Below, in pieces: positions 27,701 through 37,591 of a DNA stretch of 64,000 nucleotides (positions are counted from its first letter, which is position 1; each line of letters opens with the position of its first letter). Origin of the DNA: Vigna angularis (taxonomy: Eukaryota; Streptophyta; Magnoliopsida; Fabales; Fabaceae). The DNA is taken from assembly GCF_016808095.1 (NCBI RefSeq), contig NC_068977.1, positions 5,268,479 to 5,332,478 on the forward strand, given 5' to 3'. The position numbers and the translations under genes are program-made. Under the pieces are notes generated by a model. That model searched no databases, had not been told where the DNA came from, and was given only the letters and a program-made list of their open reading frames with translations.

Positions 27701-29125
27701 CATGTGTGATAGTATCAGGAAACAACATGCACCTTCTATTAGGTCTTGTCTCAACACACCAGGAGTCAGAGGTGTGTAATCCTCCTCATTGGGAAATACT
27801 AGCTTTTTCTCTCCACAATCAATGAGAATACGATTAACAGACAACCAATCCATCCCTAGGATGACATCCAAACCTTGCAAAGGTAAACATATCAAGTTTA
27901 CCTTGTACTGACGCCCCTCAACCACTACTGAACATCTAACACAAACTGTAGATGTCTTCACTATCCCAGAAGTAGGAGTAGATACAGTCAAGTCATACTG
28001 TAGCTCTCTCACTGGTAACCCCAACTCTCTAGCACAAGTCTCAGACACAAATGAGTGTGTCGCTCCAGAGTCAAACAACACCATGCAAGATCTACCACCC
28101 AATACACATGTACCGAAAATCAAATCACCTGAGCTAGTTGCTTCTGTCCCTGTCAGTGCATAAAAACGTCCAGTGGCCTGAGGTCTGATGCCACCTCTGT
28201 GCTGAGATCTCCCTGCATGCTGCGGCTGGGAAGTAGCTCTCCTACCCATAGGGCAATCACGCTCATAGTGGCCCTCCTTGTGGCATCGGTTGCACCTCCG
28301 AAAATTAGTCCTCTGGGGACATGAAGACAAGTAGTGCGAACCGCCACATCCATAGCATCTCACGCCACTCAGAGATGAGGACTGGCTCGGCTGAACAGAA
28401 GGCTGAGAAGATCCTCCAGAACTACGAGAAGAAGAAGATCTGGAGTACGGTGTCTTCCTGGAACTGGACCCGCCTCTAGACATGGCTGGTCCCCCAACCC
28501 TCAGTGGCTGGACCTGACGGCTCGGGTATCCCTCAGCTTCTCTCTTTGTCTTCTCCATATCCCTAGCCATCTCCACAAGAGCTGGAAACTCCCTCAGACG
28601 GTGACCTCTCACCAAGAGCTTGATGTCACCGCGCAACCCGTTTTCAAACTTGCGGCATTGCCACTCTTCATCCACTGTCATGGTGTTAAATCTAAGAAGA
28701 TGTTTGAAGCGGTCAGTATACTCAGATACCGACATATTTCCCTGCACTAGCTCCAAAAACTCCACTTCCTTAGCATATCTAAGAGTGTCAGGGAAGTATT
28801 CCCTATAGAACTTCCTCTTAAATAAGTCCCATGTGATAGGGGTTCTAGTTCCCTCCAAGATCATCCGTGCACTGCTCCACCAGTGGCTTGCCTCTCCAAT
28901 CAATAGATACTCAGTATAGGACAACCTGTTTTCATCAGGGCACCTCTTGGCGTTGTAGACTCTCTCCATATCACGAAGCCACTGATCGGCTTCATCTGGT
29001 GAGCACTTGCCATCAAACTTGGCGGGATGATGCTGCAAGAAATTTTCCAAACTCCATTCTTGAGTTGGAGCAGCCGAAGAAGAAGAAGGACCGGTGGGAA
29101 TCCTGCCACTAGTCATCACCTCCAA
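24770..29125 (-). CDS. Ty3/gypsy Gag-Pol polyprotein (1451 aa)
   Basis: Long uninterrupted frame. Domains in order: retrotransposon Gag ([15 protein letters not shown], about 100); two CCHC-type zinc knuckles ([13 protein letters not shown] and [14 protein letters not shown], about 255-290); aspartic protease ([11 protein letters not shown], about 350); reverse transcriptase with MPFGVTNAP and the catalytic [12 protein letters not shown] (about 590-770); RNase H ([27 protein letters not shown]); integrase with an HHCC finger (HPGMTKM to CLTCQKAK) and the D,D,E core (MDF, ISDRD, SERT); and a C-terminal chromodomain-like end ([19 protein letters not shown]). Catalytic residues look intact. The listed start is the first ATG of this frame; the natural Gag start probably lies in the frame at 29328-29116. 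Confidence 0.93.
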   Translation of the reverse strand: MEVMTSGRIPTGPSSSSAAPTQEWSLENFLQHHPAKFDGKCSPDEADQWLRDMERVYNAKRCPDENRLSYTEYLLIGEASHWWSSARMILEGTRTPITWDLFKRKFYREYFPDTLRYAKEVEFLELVQGNMSVSEYTDRFKHLLRFNTMTVDEEWQCRKFENGLRGDIKLLVRGHRLREFPALVEMARDMEKTKREAEGYPSRQVQPLRVGGPAMSRGGSSSRKTPYSRSSSSRSSGGSSQPSVQPSQSSSLSGVRCYGCGGSHYLSSCPQRTNFRRCNRCHKEGHYERDCPMGRRATSQPQHAGRSQHRGGIRPQATGRFYALTGTEATSSGDLIFGTCVLGGRSCMVLFDSGATHSFVSETCARELGLPVRELQYDLTVSTPTSGIVKTSTVCVRCSVVVEGRQYKVNLICLPLQGLDVILGMDWLSVNRILIDCGEKKLVFPNEEDYTPLTPGVLRQDLIEGACCFLILSHMEVKQGDSGVDLSVVSEFLDVFPEEIPGLPPPREVEFSIDLVSGAGPISIAPYRMAPAELAELKKQIEELLEKQFIRPSVSPWGAPVLLVKKKDGSSRLGVDYRQLNKLTIKNKYPLPRIDDLMDQLHGAVVFSKIDLQSGYHQILVKADDVQKTAFRSRYGHYEYLVMPFGVTNAPAIFMDYMNRIFRPFLDKFVVVFIDDILIYSKSEEEHADHLRAVLRILRERKLYAKLSKCEFWMREVQFLGHIISADGISVDPAKVQAVLQWERPKSVTEVISFVGLVGNYRRFIEDFSKIVASLTQLTRKDTPFAWTDRCEASFQELKQRLTSAPVLAIPDTGKPFEVFCDASYQGLGCVLMQERRVVAYASRQLKIHERNYPTHDLELAAVVFALKIWRHYLYGAQFQVFSDHKSLKYLFDQKDLNMRQRRWMEFLKDYDFDLLYHPGKANVVADALSRKTVHISALMVRELELVESFSDLKLNVEFEPDGIRCCKLVISNGLFERIIAGKLLDPELQKSRALIGREQGRDFNTGTDGLLRFKGRTCIPNDGELKRVILEEGHRSRFSMHPGMTKMYQDLRKSFWWSGMKGDIARFVSSCLTCQKAKIEHQRPGGMLQQPDVPEWKWDSIAMDFVTHLPHTVRNHDAIWVIVDRLTKSAHFLAINLKMSMQKLAQLYIKEIVRLHGVPSSIISDRDPRFTSRFWQTLQNEMGSKLQMSSAYHPQTDGQSERTIHSLEDLLRTCILDHMAVWDEVLPLVEFSYNNSFQTSIGMAPFEALYGRCCRTPLCWFQDGEFVLTGPEIVQQTTEKVKVIQERMRASQSRQKSYADRRRMPLEFEAGDHVFLRVTPTTGVGKAIRAKKLSPRYLGPYQISRRIGPVAYEIAMPPQLANLHPVFHVSQLQKYVPDPSHVLEADTVQVKEDLSIEMQPVKVDERLSKRPDGKATRLIKVIWDSRTGDSTWEKEEEMKKSYPHLFSGKS

Positions 29126-29328
29126 GAACTGTCTTTGGGTGGCCTCGGCTGCACCCTAGCACTTTCCGAGGCCACTCTAGTGGCTTCTAAGTTTTGGAGT
29201 GCCATGGTATTTTGCTGGACTAGTGCATGATTTTGTTGTTGCATGGAGTTCATGAGTGACTCCATCATCCGCATCATCTCAGTCTGATCGGGTTGGGGAG
29301 GTGGAGGAGGAGGAGGTCTAGGCGCCAT
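29116..29328 (-). pseudogene. Gag N-terminus, out of frame with the polyprotein
   Basis: A 70-codon frame starting MAPRPPPPPPPQPDQTEMM, with a Met/Gln-rich helix after it (MESLMNSMQQQNHALVQQ). This is the style of N-terminus seen in related legume gypsy Gag proteins. It overlaps the polyprotein frame by ten bases and ends in a stop at 29116. Similarity in style between its last residues and the text just upstream of the polyprotein ATG suggests that one indel near 29148-29160 split a single reading frame. A programmed shift is possible but less likely. Confidence 0.6.
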
Positions 29329-29456
29329 ATTCTGTTTAAGATCAGAGAGTAAAACAATTAGTCTTACTCAAGAATTTAGAAGGCTTCCGTACATTTAAGG
29401 CACACAAGCACAAGTAAGGAATGTACATAACCTACAGGTTCTCTAAGGATAAAAAC

Positions 29457-29469
29457 TTCTCTGATACCA
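29457..29469 (-). promoter_or_regulatory. primer-binding site of gypsy B (tRNA-iMet type)
   Basis: Minus-strand TGGTATCAGAGAA begins four bases inside the end of the 5' LTR. TGGTATCAGAG complements the 3' end of plant initiator methionine tRNA. The same word follows the LTRs at 41615 and 44896. Confidence 0.9.
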
Positions 29470-29473
29470 TTAA

Positions 29474-31582
29474 TGTGACATCCCAAAATATATAACAATG
29501 TATATACGTAGAATGCATCGATTATAATAATAGAAAGCAGTTAAGAGTACACAATAGATTGAATTAAGGAGTACAGTTATCCAAGTCTGGCTGGAAAACT
29601 TTTAAAACTTAAGTACATGTTCACAATTCTCCAAAACACAGCTCATGCTAAAAATGAAGGCTAGAAGTCTTTCAAAATAAAGAGCTATTTAACATAATAG
29701 CTATTAGAAATCCTAAGCACTAGGAGCTGGGTCTTCCTCAACTTCCAAAGCTTGCTCCAAAGGTACATCATCACCTACTGCTCACATCCAAAGGATTGGA
29801 TGATCATCGCGAGGGGGAAAGCAAACACATGCAACACATACAAATGCAAGGGTGAGCTAGGTCTCAAACAATCATACAATTCATTTTCAATCAATCTAGC
29901 ATTTATTTCATAAAACTCATCAAGACAAGCATCTTATCATGTTAAGACTCTAGACACGTCCGGACATAGAATGTATGTAGAGCTGGGGCGGGTTGTGCAC
30001 TTGTGATGGCCTCTACTACTTTGCAAAGCCATTGCCGAGGGGTTCCACCCGACCATACATAAGGCTAGTCCGTTACAGCGGGATAGACCTCCAGTGATAG
30101 CGTCTACCCTAGGACCTCCCACTACTCCCACCACACGCGTCAATCCTCTCTAAGTGAGAATGAAAGACCGTTGGAGTGTTAGGGATAACCCCCCATATGG
30201 AAGCCTCTTACATTCATTCAATATACTAACCGATCCCACCGAGAGATCTTAATTTCCGATTAAATCCTACCATTTTAAATCTCATGATATTTCTTTTGGA
30301 TCAACAATGTACATCACAAACCATTTATAACCATACACTTTCAACCAATCTGGATTACATGAAGATGCATTCATAAATTGTAACCGAAATATTTAAATAA
30401 CATAACTTACTGGATGAGAGAAAACATAACAGAAAATATCACCACTGGACGAACACTATTTGGACGAGCGCCAAAAGCCCTTGGGCGGACACTGTTTGGA
30501 CGAACGTCCAAAACCCATTGGACGGACACTGTTTGAACGAACGTCAAAAGCACTTGGACGAACACTGTTTGGACGAACGTCAAAAGCACTTGGACGAACA
30601 CTGTTTGGACGAACGTCCAAAACCCATTGGACGAACCCTATTTGGACGAACGTCAAAAGCATTTGGACGAACCCTATTTGGACGAACGTCAGAAGCACTT
30701 GGACGAACACTGTTTGGACGAACGTCAAAAGCACTTGGACGAACACTGTTTGGACGAACCCTATTTGGACGAACGTCAAAAGTACTTGGACGAACACTGT
30801 TTGGACGAACGTCAAAAGCACTTGGACGAACACTGTTTGGACGAACGTCAAAAGCACTTTGACGAACACTGTTTGGACGAACGCTCACTATAACATTTAA
30901 GGACGAACGCTAACTATAACATTTAAGGACGAACGCTCAACATAACAACGAACGCGAACGTTCGTACCATCAAAATCGAACGCGCATAATATTTTACCGA
31001 GCACTAATTGGTCGAGCCATTTGGAACGAACGCGCGTTCTGCAGAATTCTGCAGAAACGCACCAGATTTCCAGAAAACCCAGAAAACCCCAATTTTTCAT
31101 CCCCTTCTTCCCAGATTTTCTTCAACAACACAATTTTACAACCACTCATGCAGATTTACATACAACCAGGTCACTCTGAGTACGAAATTTGTTCATGAAC
31201 GAAGCTATATTATAGATTTCCCTAAACACATACATGATTCATACAATCTAAAGAAAAGGATCTAGCTCCCCTTACCTCTTGAAGACTTCCTTTGCAAAAT
31301 CTTTGAATCTCCCTCCCACGGTCTCCTTGCAATTCCAGAGCTCTCAACCTCACCTTTCAGATTTTTGCAGCCCAAAACTCTATTTTCTCCTCTCTGTAGT
31401 TTTAAAGACATGCCTCAGCTCCCTTGTTGCTCTTGGACGGTGCAGGTTGAAGGAAAGGGACCCTCTGAGTGCTGCTCCCCATTAGCAATAAAATAGAAGC
31501 CCACTTCTGATATTGGGGCGGCTGGTGCTTCTAAGCATGATGACTGCCGCCCCCCTCCCACTGAGAACGTGCGGCCCTTACA
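29474..31582 (-). repeat. gypsy B 5' LTR (2109 bp)
   Basis: Partner of 22750-24734 with the same ends. It is 124 bp longer, mostly because its 36-bp GGACGAACG array (30440-30960) has about three extra units. Scattered single-base differences are visible, for example near 30016 and 30076. Confidence 0.92.
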
Positions 31583-32583
31583 TCAATCCCCTTTGATCTT
31601 CTCGGCCGAACTTCTCTTTTTAGCAACCAAAATGATCTTGCAGGCGCCGGAGAATAAAGTTGACTGGGCAGCCACACGTCAGTCGTCTCTTCTTTTTTCT
31701 CTGGTTTCGGTTCTCTCTCGTTTCCGTTTTTCGTTTCAGTGGTGGTGATGAGTAATATTATCTCCCCCCAGACCAAAGCCCCCCTCCTTTCTATTGTACC
31801 CCTGAGATCTCCTCTGGCGCCAGATTTCCTTTCTCCCTTTTTCTTTTCTTTTCATGTTTTCATGTTTTTATTTTGCAGGTGGCCAAAGCTCGTTCAAAAT
31901 TTTTCCTTTTCCATATGTCTACCGCTGTCGCTAGGAAATTTTAGCAAGAAAAACCAGTGACTTCGTCACGCTGCCACCCTATAGACACATTCTAAGCATT
32001 CACTCTGGCTTCAGGAGGGGTAACAGAGTTGACCTGAGATTTACTTTTCCTTTTCTTTTCTTTCACTTCTCTTTTTTTATATAAAAAAAGTAATCTTTTC
32101 TTGAATTAAAAAAATAAAAATAAAACAAATAAAAGAAAGAACGAAAGAAAAAAAATGAAAGAAAAAAAGTGAAAAATAAAAAATAAAAAATAAAAGTAAA
32201 CTTAAAAGGAACAATAAAATGAAATAAAGCAAAAATAGAATAAAATGAAATAAAGCAAAAATAGAATAAAATAAAATAAAGGTAAATCCAAGAAATAAAA
32301 TAAAATAAACAAAATAAAAATAAAACCAATAAAAATGAAATAAAAATAAAAACAAAATAAAATATAAACCGGAGAGGAAATAAATAAAAACGAAACAAAG
32401 TAAAAAACAAAGAATAATGAAAAAAAAAGAAACGAAACAAAACCATCATTTTTCGTATCAAATTTATCTTTTGCACATTTATTTTATTTTATTACCTTTT
32501 CTTAACTCTAGATATTTTTTAACTATCCGGACGAAATTAGGTATTAACAAATGTAATTTAACTTTTTGTGTTGGTGTAGTGTG
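31583..32583. other. unassigned TE-like DNA with A-rich low complexity
   Basis: After the LTR the sequence is mixed. A GTGACTTCGTCAC palindrome lies near 31958. A long A-rich low-complexity stretch (about 32090-32450, AATAAAATAAAA) yields phenylalanine-rich antisense frames that are not genes. TTGTGTTGGTGTA before the ATG at 32584 also occurs just before 14028, which may mark equivalent positions of a MULE leader. Confidence 0.4.
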
Positions 32584-33990
32584 ATGGAGGAAGAACTTGG
32601 TGAACAAAGTAAAGGAACTGATAGAAGGAAGAATGTATGTAGGATTGTATTTGATTTCCATATATTTGTTGTTTGACTGTATTTAATTAGTAAGCATGAC
32701 TTCGTATGCAGTTAGTGTTCAAACACTACTGCAAAACCAAGATGATAGGTGTTTTGAACGAACGGTTGACTATTGAGCAGAAGGGTTACATTGAGAAGAG
32801 TGTTTTTGGTTGGTTGTTATACTTGCCAAGTTGTATTAAGATAGGTAGGAATTTGTTATCTAAGTTATGTGGTCAATGGGTAGATAACATGAGTGGGTTT
32901 TATTTTGGGGGCAAAGTTATTAAGTTTACTGAATTTGACGTATGTCTGTCGTTAGGGTTGCCTATTGTTGGTGAAGTGATAAATTTAAATAAAGTTGGGC
33001 ATCGTAGTGTTTGTAGGGAGTACTTCCCTGAGGGGAAAGTCGATGTCAGCATGGTATATGACTTTTTGTTAGAGGAACATGAAAATTTTCCAATAGAACA
33101 TTTTTGCAGCTTGTATATATTGGTAGGGATATCAGAGTTCTTGCTTCCAAATCGAAGTGGAGTAGTATTTCCAATTATTTTTGACCTTGTTTGGGAGTTG
33201 GGGTGTGTGGCTAAGTACAATTGGGGCAGTTTAGTTTTTCAGTACTTTGTTGAAAGTGTGTGTAGTGCTTCAACAACAATGAAAAATGAAACAAGCAAAA
33301 GCCATATTCATGTTCAAGGATGTAATTGTTAGTGAAAGACAATGATTCGTTATTGTTTTAATAAATTCTATTGTCTTAGTTGATGGATTAAAAATTTGCA
33401 GGTATGGTTTTGTCACCATTTTGATGACATCGAAGTCCATTTACAGTACACGGGTAACAAAATTCCCAAGGTTGTTGAACTGGATTGATATGAATATTGG
33501 GGATAAGTTTATCAAAATTGCATTGGCAAAGGGATCGGTGAGTACTTGTTGATTAGAAGAATGTGTTGGTGCAAAGTAATTTATGATTTCTGTTATTATG
33601 AAATAAAAATTGTTAATGACATTGCAGGTTGTTATTGATGTTGGTCTGTCCAAAGAGGAGCTTTGTTATGGTATGGTGAAAGACGCTTGTGAGAAATTTG
33701 GTATTCCATTTAAGAAGCAAAATAGAGGAGATAAGGAAAAATTACTTTTTGTTGTACAAGAACAAACACGGGTAATTGCAGACATGCAAAGTAGTCTTAA
33801 CGATTTAAGAAAGTTGGTTGAAGCAAAAAATGAAGATAAGAATGAAGATTTTGTGGAAGAACCGTTGTGGGGAAGTGAAGATGGTTGTCAAAGTACACCG
33901 GTTCAACATCAGCAGCAAACCCCGGTGGTTGAAGGTGGTTTTGAAATGCAACAAAGCACAATGTATGATCGTATGAAAGCGCAACCCTGA
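32584..33990 (+). pseudogene. plant-mobile-domain-like MULE protein, four exons, damaged
   Basis: Proposed exons: 32584-32634 (MEEELGEQSKGTDRRKN), 32712 to about 33330 (LVFKHYCKTKMIGVLNERL, then FTEFDVCLSLGLPIVG and FCSLYILVGISEFLLP), about 33402-33537 (VWFCHHFDDIEVHLQ, then LLNWIDMNIGDKFIKIAL in another frame), and 33629-33990 (a coiled-coil-prone tail ending MKAQP). The architecture matches the legume MULE-associated proteins related to DUF1985/plant mobile domain, and the second copy at 45962-46686. Exon 2 runs into a stop before a usable donor. Exon 3 needs a frame change near 33465. I therefore call it a pseudogene. Exon ends are uncertain. Confidence 0.6.
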
Positions 33991-35354
33991 ATACGGCTTA
34001 AGAGTGTCGTAAAAAGAAGTCCTTATACTGCAGGTGTTAGAAGAAAAAAATGAGTACCTCACTAAGTTGTATTACATTACGAATTTTAGTTTTAGATAAT
34101 GTTATCATGTTTGGAATCCTGTTGAAATAGTTGTTTGAATTTTGAAAACATTGGAATCCTTTTTTGAATTGTGATGATTTCATTTTTGTTGTCTGTAATG
34201 GTTTATGACAGAACCAGGGAGTTCAAATCAAGTGGGATGAACATGAAATCAAGTTCTTTGAAATGAAGTTTGTATGGTATTCATGGGGAATTTGAGGCAT
34301 GACAAAGGAGTTTTTGTGATGGTTGTCGATAGAAATATGGTTTTCAAATTGATTATTATTTTTGTTACACCGGAAATCATAAAAAACAAATTAAATCGAA
34401 ATATATTGTTGGCCATACACCATCATTGTTCAAACTGAACATTACAAATTTATTAAGTCCATGTTGAAGTAAGGTAACTGTGGTGAGCAAAAGTAATAAC
34501 ATTAGTCCCCACTTAATTGAACGGTGATCCCATTTGTGTTTTGTTAGGTGCATTTGTTGTTTTGTAACATAATTTTGGGACTTAGGTTGTCTTATTTATT
34601 GATAATTTAGCACGCTTATTAAAATATAATAATTTTCAACATCATGGTGAATATTACAAGTTCAAACCGTTTATGAAATAGGTAGTGCACTCTAGTGTGC
34701 ATAAGTTATAAAGTAAGTAGCCAATCATATTAACTACGATCCCACACGTTATTTTTTGATTCTGTATTATCATCATTTTATTTTTTAAATTGACAAGAGT
34801 AGATGAAAACATTGATGTCAAACTAAGTCTACCTTATTGGGCATTTATGGGCATTTATGTGAGGTAGAAAGATGTTTTACAAGTTCAGAAACCCCTGTGG
34901 GCAAAACTGATAACATAAGTACCCAAATATTTGAACTAAAGTCCTAGTTATGTAGAATAATTATATATAATATTTTGAAGACAATATTTGACTTAGGGCA
35001 TGTGTTTTGATGTGTAAAAGGTTAACAAATTATTAGTAATAAACCTTTTGTTTGTTACAATATTTTAGTTCATGTTGGAAAAAATTATTGTTTTTGATTA
35101 TTTACTAGTATATTATTCAGTAAATGGGAAATGTTAGTGATGATTTTGACAACAAATGTTTTATTGCAATGGTTTTAATAAATTTATTTATTTTATATGA
35201 CCATAAGAAATGAAGTTAAGTAAAAATTAATCAAGTTCAAGTACAACAATTGTATGTAGACCAACGTGGTTGACACAAAGAAGTAATAATTGCATTTTCA
35301 TTACAACATAAAATTTCAAAGACATTAACATGAATTCGTAATGTAGATTATGCT
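33991..35354. other. spacer within the MULE gene cluster
   Basis: AT-rich DNA between the convergent mobile-domain-like gene (+) and B3 gene (-). No domain, TIR or tandem array was recognised. Confidence 0.5.
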
Positions 35355-36209
35355 TTAGACTGAGATTGGATGTATAACAGTACAGGGACATCCATTAATA
35401 TAAACTTCAACTAAAATGTCATTTCCAAGATTGTTAACCTCAAAGACTAGGACGTCTCCTTCCTTCAACCCATATTCCGTGCAAAATTCCTTCCATCCTT
35501 TGCCAAACTTTGTTGAATTGCGAGTGACAGAAACCAAAACACTACACATGATGCCGTCCTTCTGTCCAAGGAGCATAACCTGTGTCAAGCCTTTGCTCCT
35601 GATAAGATTCCCAAACGCAATTTGCAAGTCCTGTGCAGTAACAAATATCAAGTAATTCACATTGTGGAATTTATGAAAAGTATATACGAAAAACAAATTG
35701 AAGTAACCACGTACCAAATGACTTCCCTGTGACTGTGATTTTGTCAACTTCACCGGAAACAATGAGGTATCAGGATAATTGGTAGAATCATAAATGAAAG
35801 ATTCCCTACTCTCTCGGGAGCAAGCACCGAAATATATGGTGATATGAAAAGTATTATTACCCACATAGTGGAAGCTTATGTGGGAATCGTTCAATCTTTC
35901 AGGGTATATGTTTCTCATTTGAGCCCAACCATTAGTTATTCTAGGATTGATGGTATCCATGTTATAAGTTACCACATGTGTGTGACCATTGTTGTCCACC
36001 AAGGACCATGTGGGTCCTAATTCATTTTGAAAGGCCGCATCAAAGTGCCTATCAACGTACCCAATGTCCTAAACAAGTTTTAACCAAGTATAAGGTCACT
36101 TTGATGACAAGAAATGAATTAAGAAGAACATGCTTACCGAATGGGAAAAGTAGATGGATCCAAATTTCCACAAGATTCTTAATGTTTGAGCGGAGGTTGA
36201 GGCAGCCAT
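35355..36209 (-). CDS. B3 DNA-binding-domain protein, MULE-associated
   Basis: Three exons join in phase: 36209-36138 (24 codons), 36068-35715 (118 codons), 35630-35355 (91 codons and stop), 233 residues in all. The donors are GTAAGC and GTACGT, with acceptors TTTAG and CACAG. The C-terminal half is a B3 domain of the REM/RAV type: FGNLIRSKGLTQVMLLGQ, then WKEFCTEYGLKEGDVLVFEV, the W-K-F...L-x-G-D signature. The first half (DAAFQNELGPTWSLVDNNGH, then GWAQMRNIY and HISFHYVGNNTFHITIYFG) resembles a second, diverged B3 fold. The gene is undamaged although its neighbours on both sides are degenerate. It lies between two MULE proteins. It could be a captured host gene or a standing accessory gene of the family. 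Probable role: nuclear, sequence-specific DNA binding. Confidence 0.72.
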
Positions 36210-37591
36210 TACTTCAAAATGCAAAACCCAGATGTTTGGCTCTTTCCATTTAGCGAACCCTAAACCAGAAATATATATACACAATGAAGAGGTTTGACGA
36301 AAAGTTTGAACAGTGCACCGTGAGACGTGTCCATTGAATTGGTTGACTAAATTAATAGTTTCGTTACAAGAACGTTGAATGGCATTGGGAGAAGTATTGT
36401 GGTATTTGAATTCGTTCAACGAAGCACTAAATGTGTTGAACCGTTTCAATAACCATTTATTTCATAATAAATGAGTCGTAATAGTGGCAATGTTTTTGAC
36501 GTGGTGGTTGGGGTACATTAAATGGAGAACAGAACACTAAAAACCACATTATGTGCACAGAAGTAAAAACCGAAACGGAGCGCTAATAACATTGAGACCG
36601 AACGGTCTCCGAAAAAGGATATTAGGGAACGGTCGCCAAATATCGACCGTCCTAACAACGAAGTAGATAAGCCGAACGTTAAAAGTCAAAAGTAAAGCAG
36701 AAGTAAAACCCCATCATTGTAGGAAAAAATGAACGGTCCGAAGAATGGGGCCAACGGTCGCTACATAACAAGCGTCCTACCAACCAACAACAGAAGACGA
36801 ACGTTTAAAGTAAAAAGTGAAGCATAAGTAAAGAGGGATCATTGGAAGCACAAACCGAACGACCATAACAATGGGCCGAACGGTTACCATGGATAACGAA
36901 CGACCTCATAACGAATGAAATACAAATGCACCAAAGTTGAACCCAACGGTTAAAGGACGAACGGCCGTACACGTGACCGAACGGTATGAACGTTACGAAC
37001 GACCGCTCTCTTAACAACATTTATGAAGTCGTTCAGCAGTGAGTTTGGCAGAGCGTTCGTTGACGCACAGTTTGTAGTACTCGGCCTAAGTGGAAGCTTC
37101 AACTGAACAGTGGGTAGTGATTGACTGCCCGTTAGTCGACGCTTGTTTTGGAGGACGTTCAGTCTCCATGGTTACCGTTCGGCGAAGTCATCACAAGACC
37201 GTTCGGTCATCACTCTCACATATCTTCGTTGACCGTTCGGTATTGAACAGACGGTTCGGTATTAAACATACTTCAGTAACCATATTCATGAAAAAAAAAT
37301 GTAACCAAGTTATAAATTTATGTTATTTATTTCAATGAAAGGACACACATAATATTGAACAGTATACATACCCCAAAAAAGAAGTTTATACCCACAGTGC
37401 ATGGGTTAAAGGTGTGTATAAGTATTTGGTGAGAAGTCATCATTGTGAACAATGTATTCTCCGGATGTCAATAAAGACATGAATTCTGATTGGGTGACTT
37501 GAGATTCAAACATATCCTCAGTTGGAAGTTGCTGAACATTGTGGACGTGCGTTATGTCATGGTTACTTGTTTCCTGAAATAATAGTATTAG
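36210..37591. other. B3 upstream region with GAACGG/GTTCGG motif cluster
   Basis: Between the B3 start and the end of the FAR1-type gene. About 36560-37265 is dense in CCGAACGGT, GACGAACG and related words. They read CGAAC on the + strand up to about 37010 and GTTCG beyond about 37025. No gene was recognised. Short open frames in the motif cluster are by-products. Confidence 0.6.

Larger units (their letters stand above)
22750..31582 (-). mobile_element. nearly intact Ty3/gypsy (chromovirus-like) element B
   Basis: Element in minus orientation: 5' LTR 29474-31582, PBS at 29457-29469, gag-pol 29328-24770, polypurine tract 24735-24746, 3' LTR 22750-24734. The LTRs run TGTGACATCCC to GCCCTTACA on the + strand and are highly similar outside a variable tandem-repeat block. 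Target duplications cannot be scored because the left LTR is joined to the 22665-22749 fragment of another copy. The coding region is open over 1451 codons. One frame discontinuity separates it from the probable Gag start. The C-terminal chromodomain-like segment points to a Tekay-type chromovirus. Confidence 0.9.

Noticed and set aside
23732..30900. Open frames on both strands reading repeats such as FDVRPNSVRPSA in the LTR arrays
   Set aside because: They are translations of the 36-bp repeat, whose period is a multiple of three and so keeps frames open. They exist on both strands and carry no domain.
32063..32476. Phenylalanine-rich 137-codon minus-strand frame resembling a membrane protein
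   Set aside because: It is the complement of an A-rich low-complexity stretch (AATAAAATAAA).
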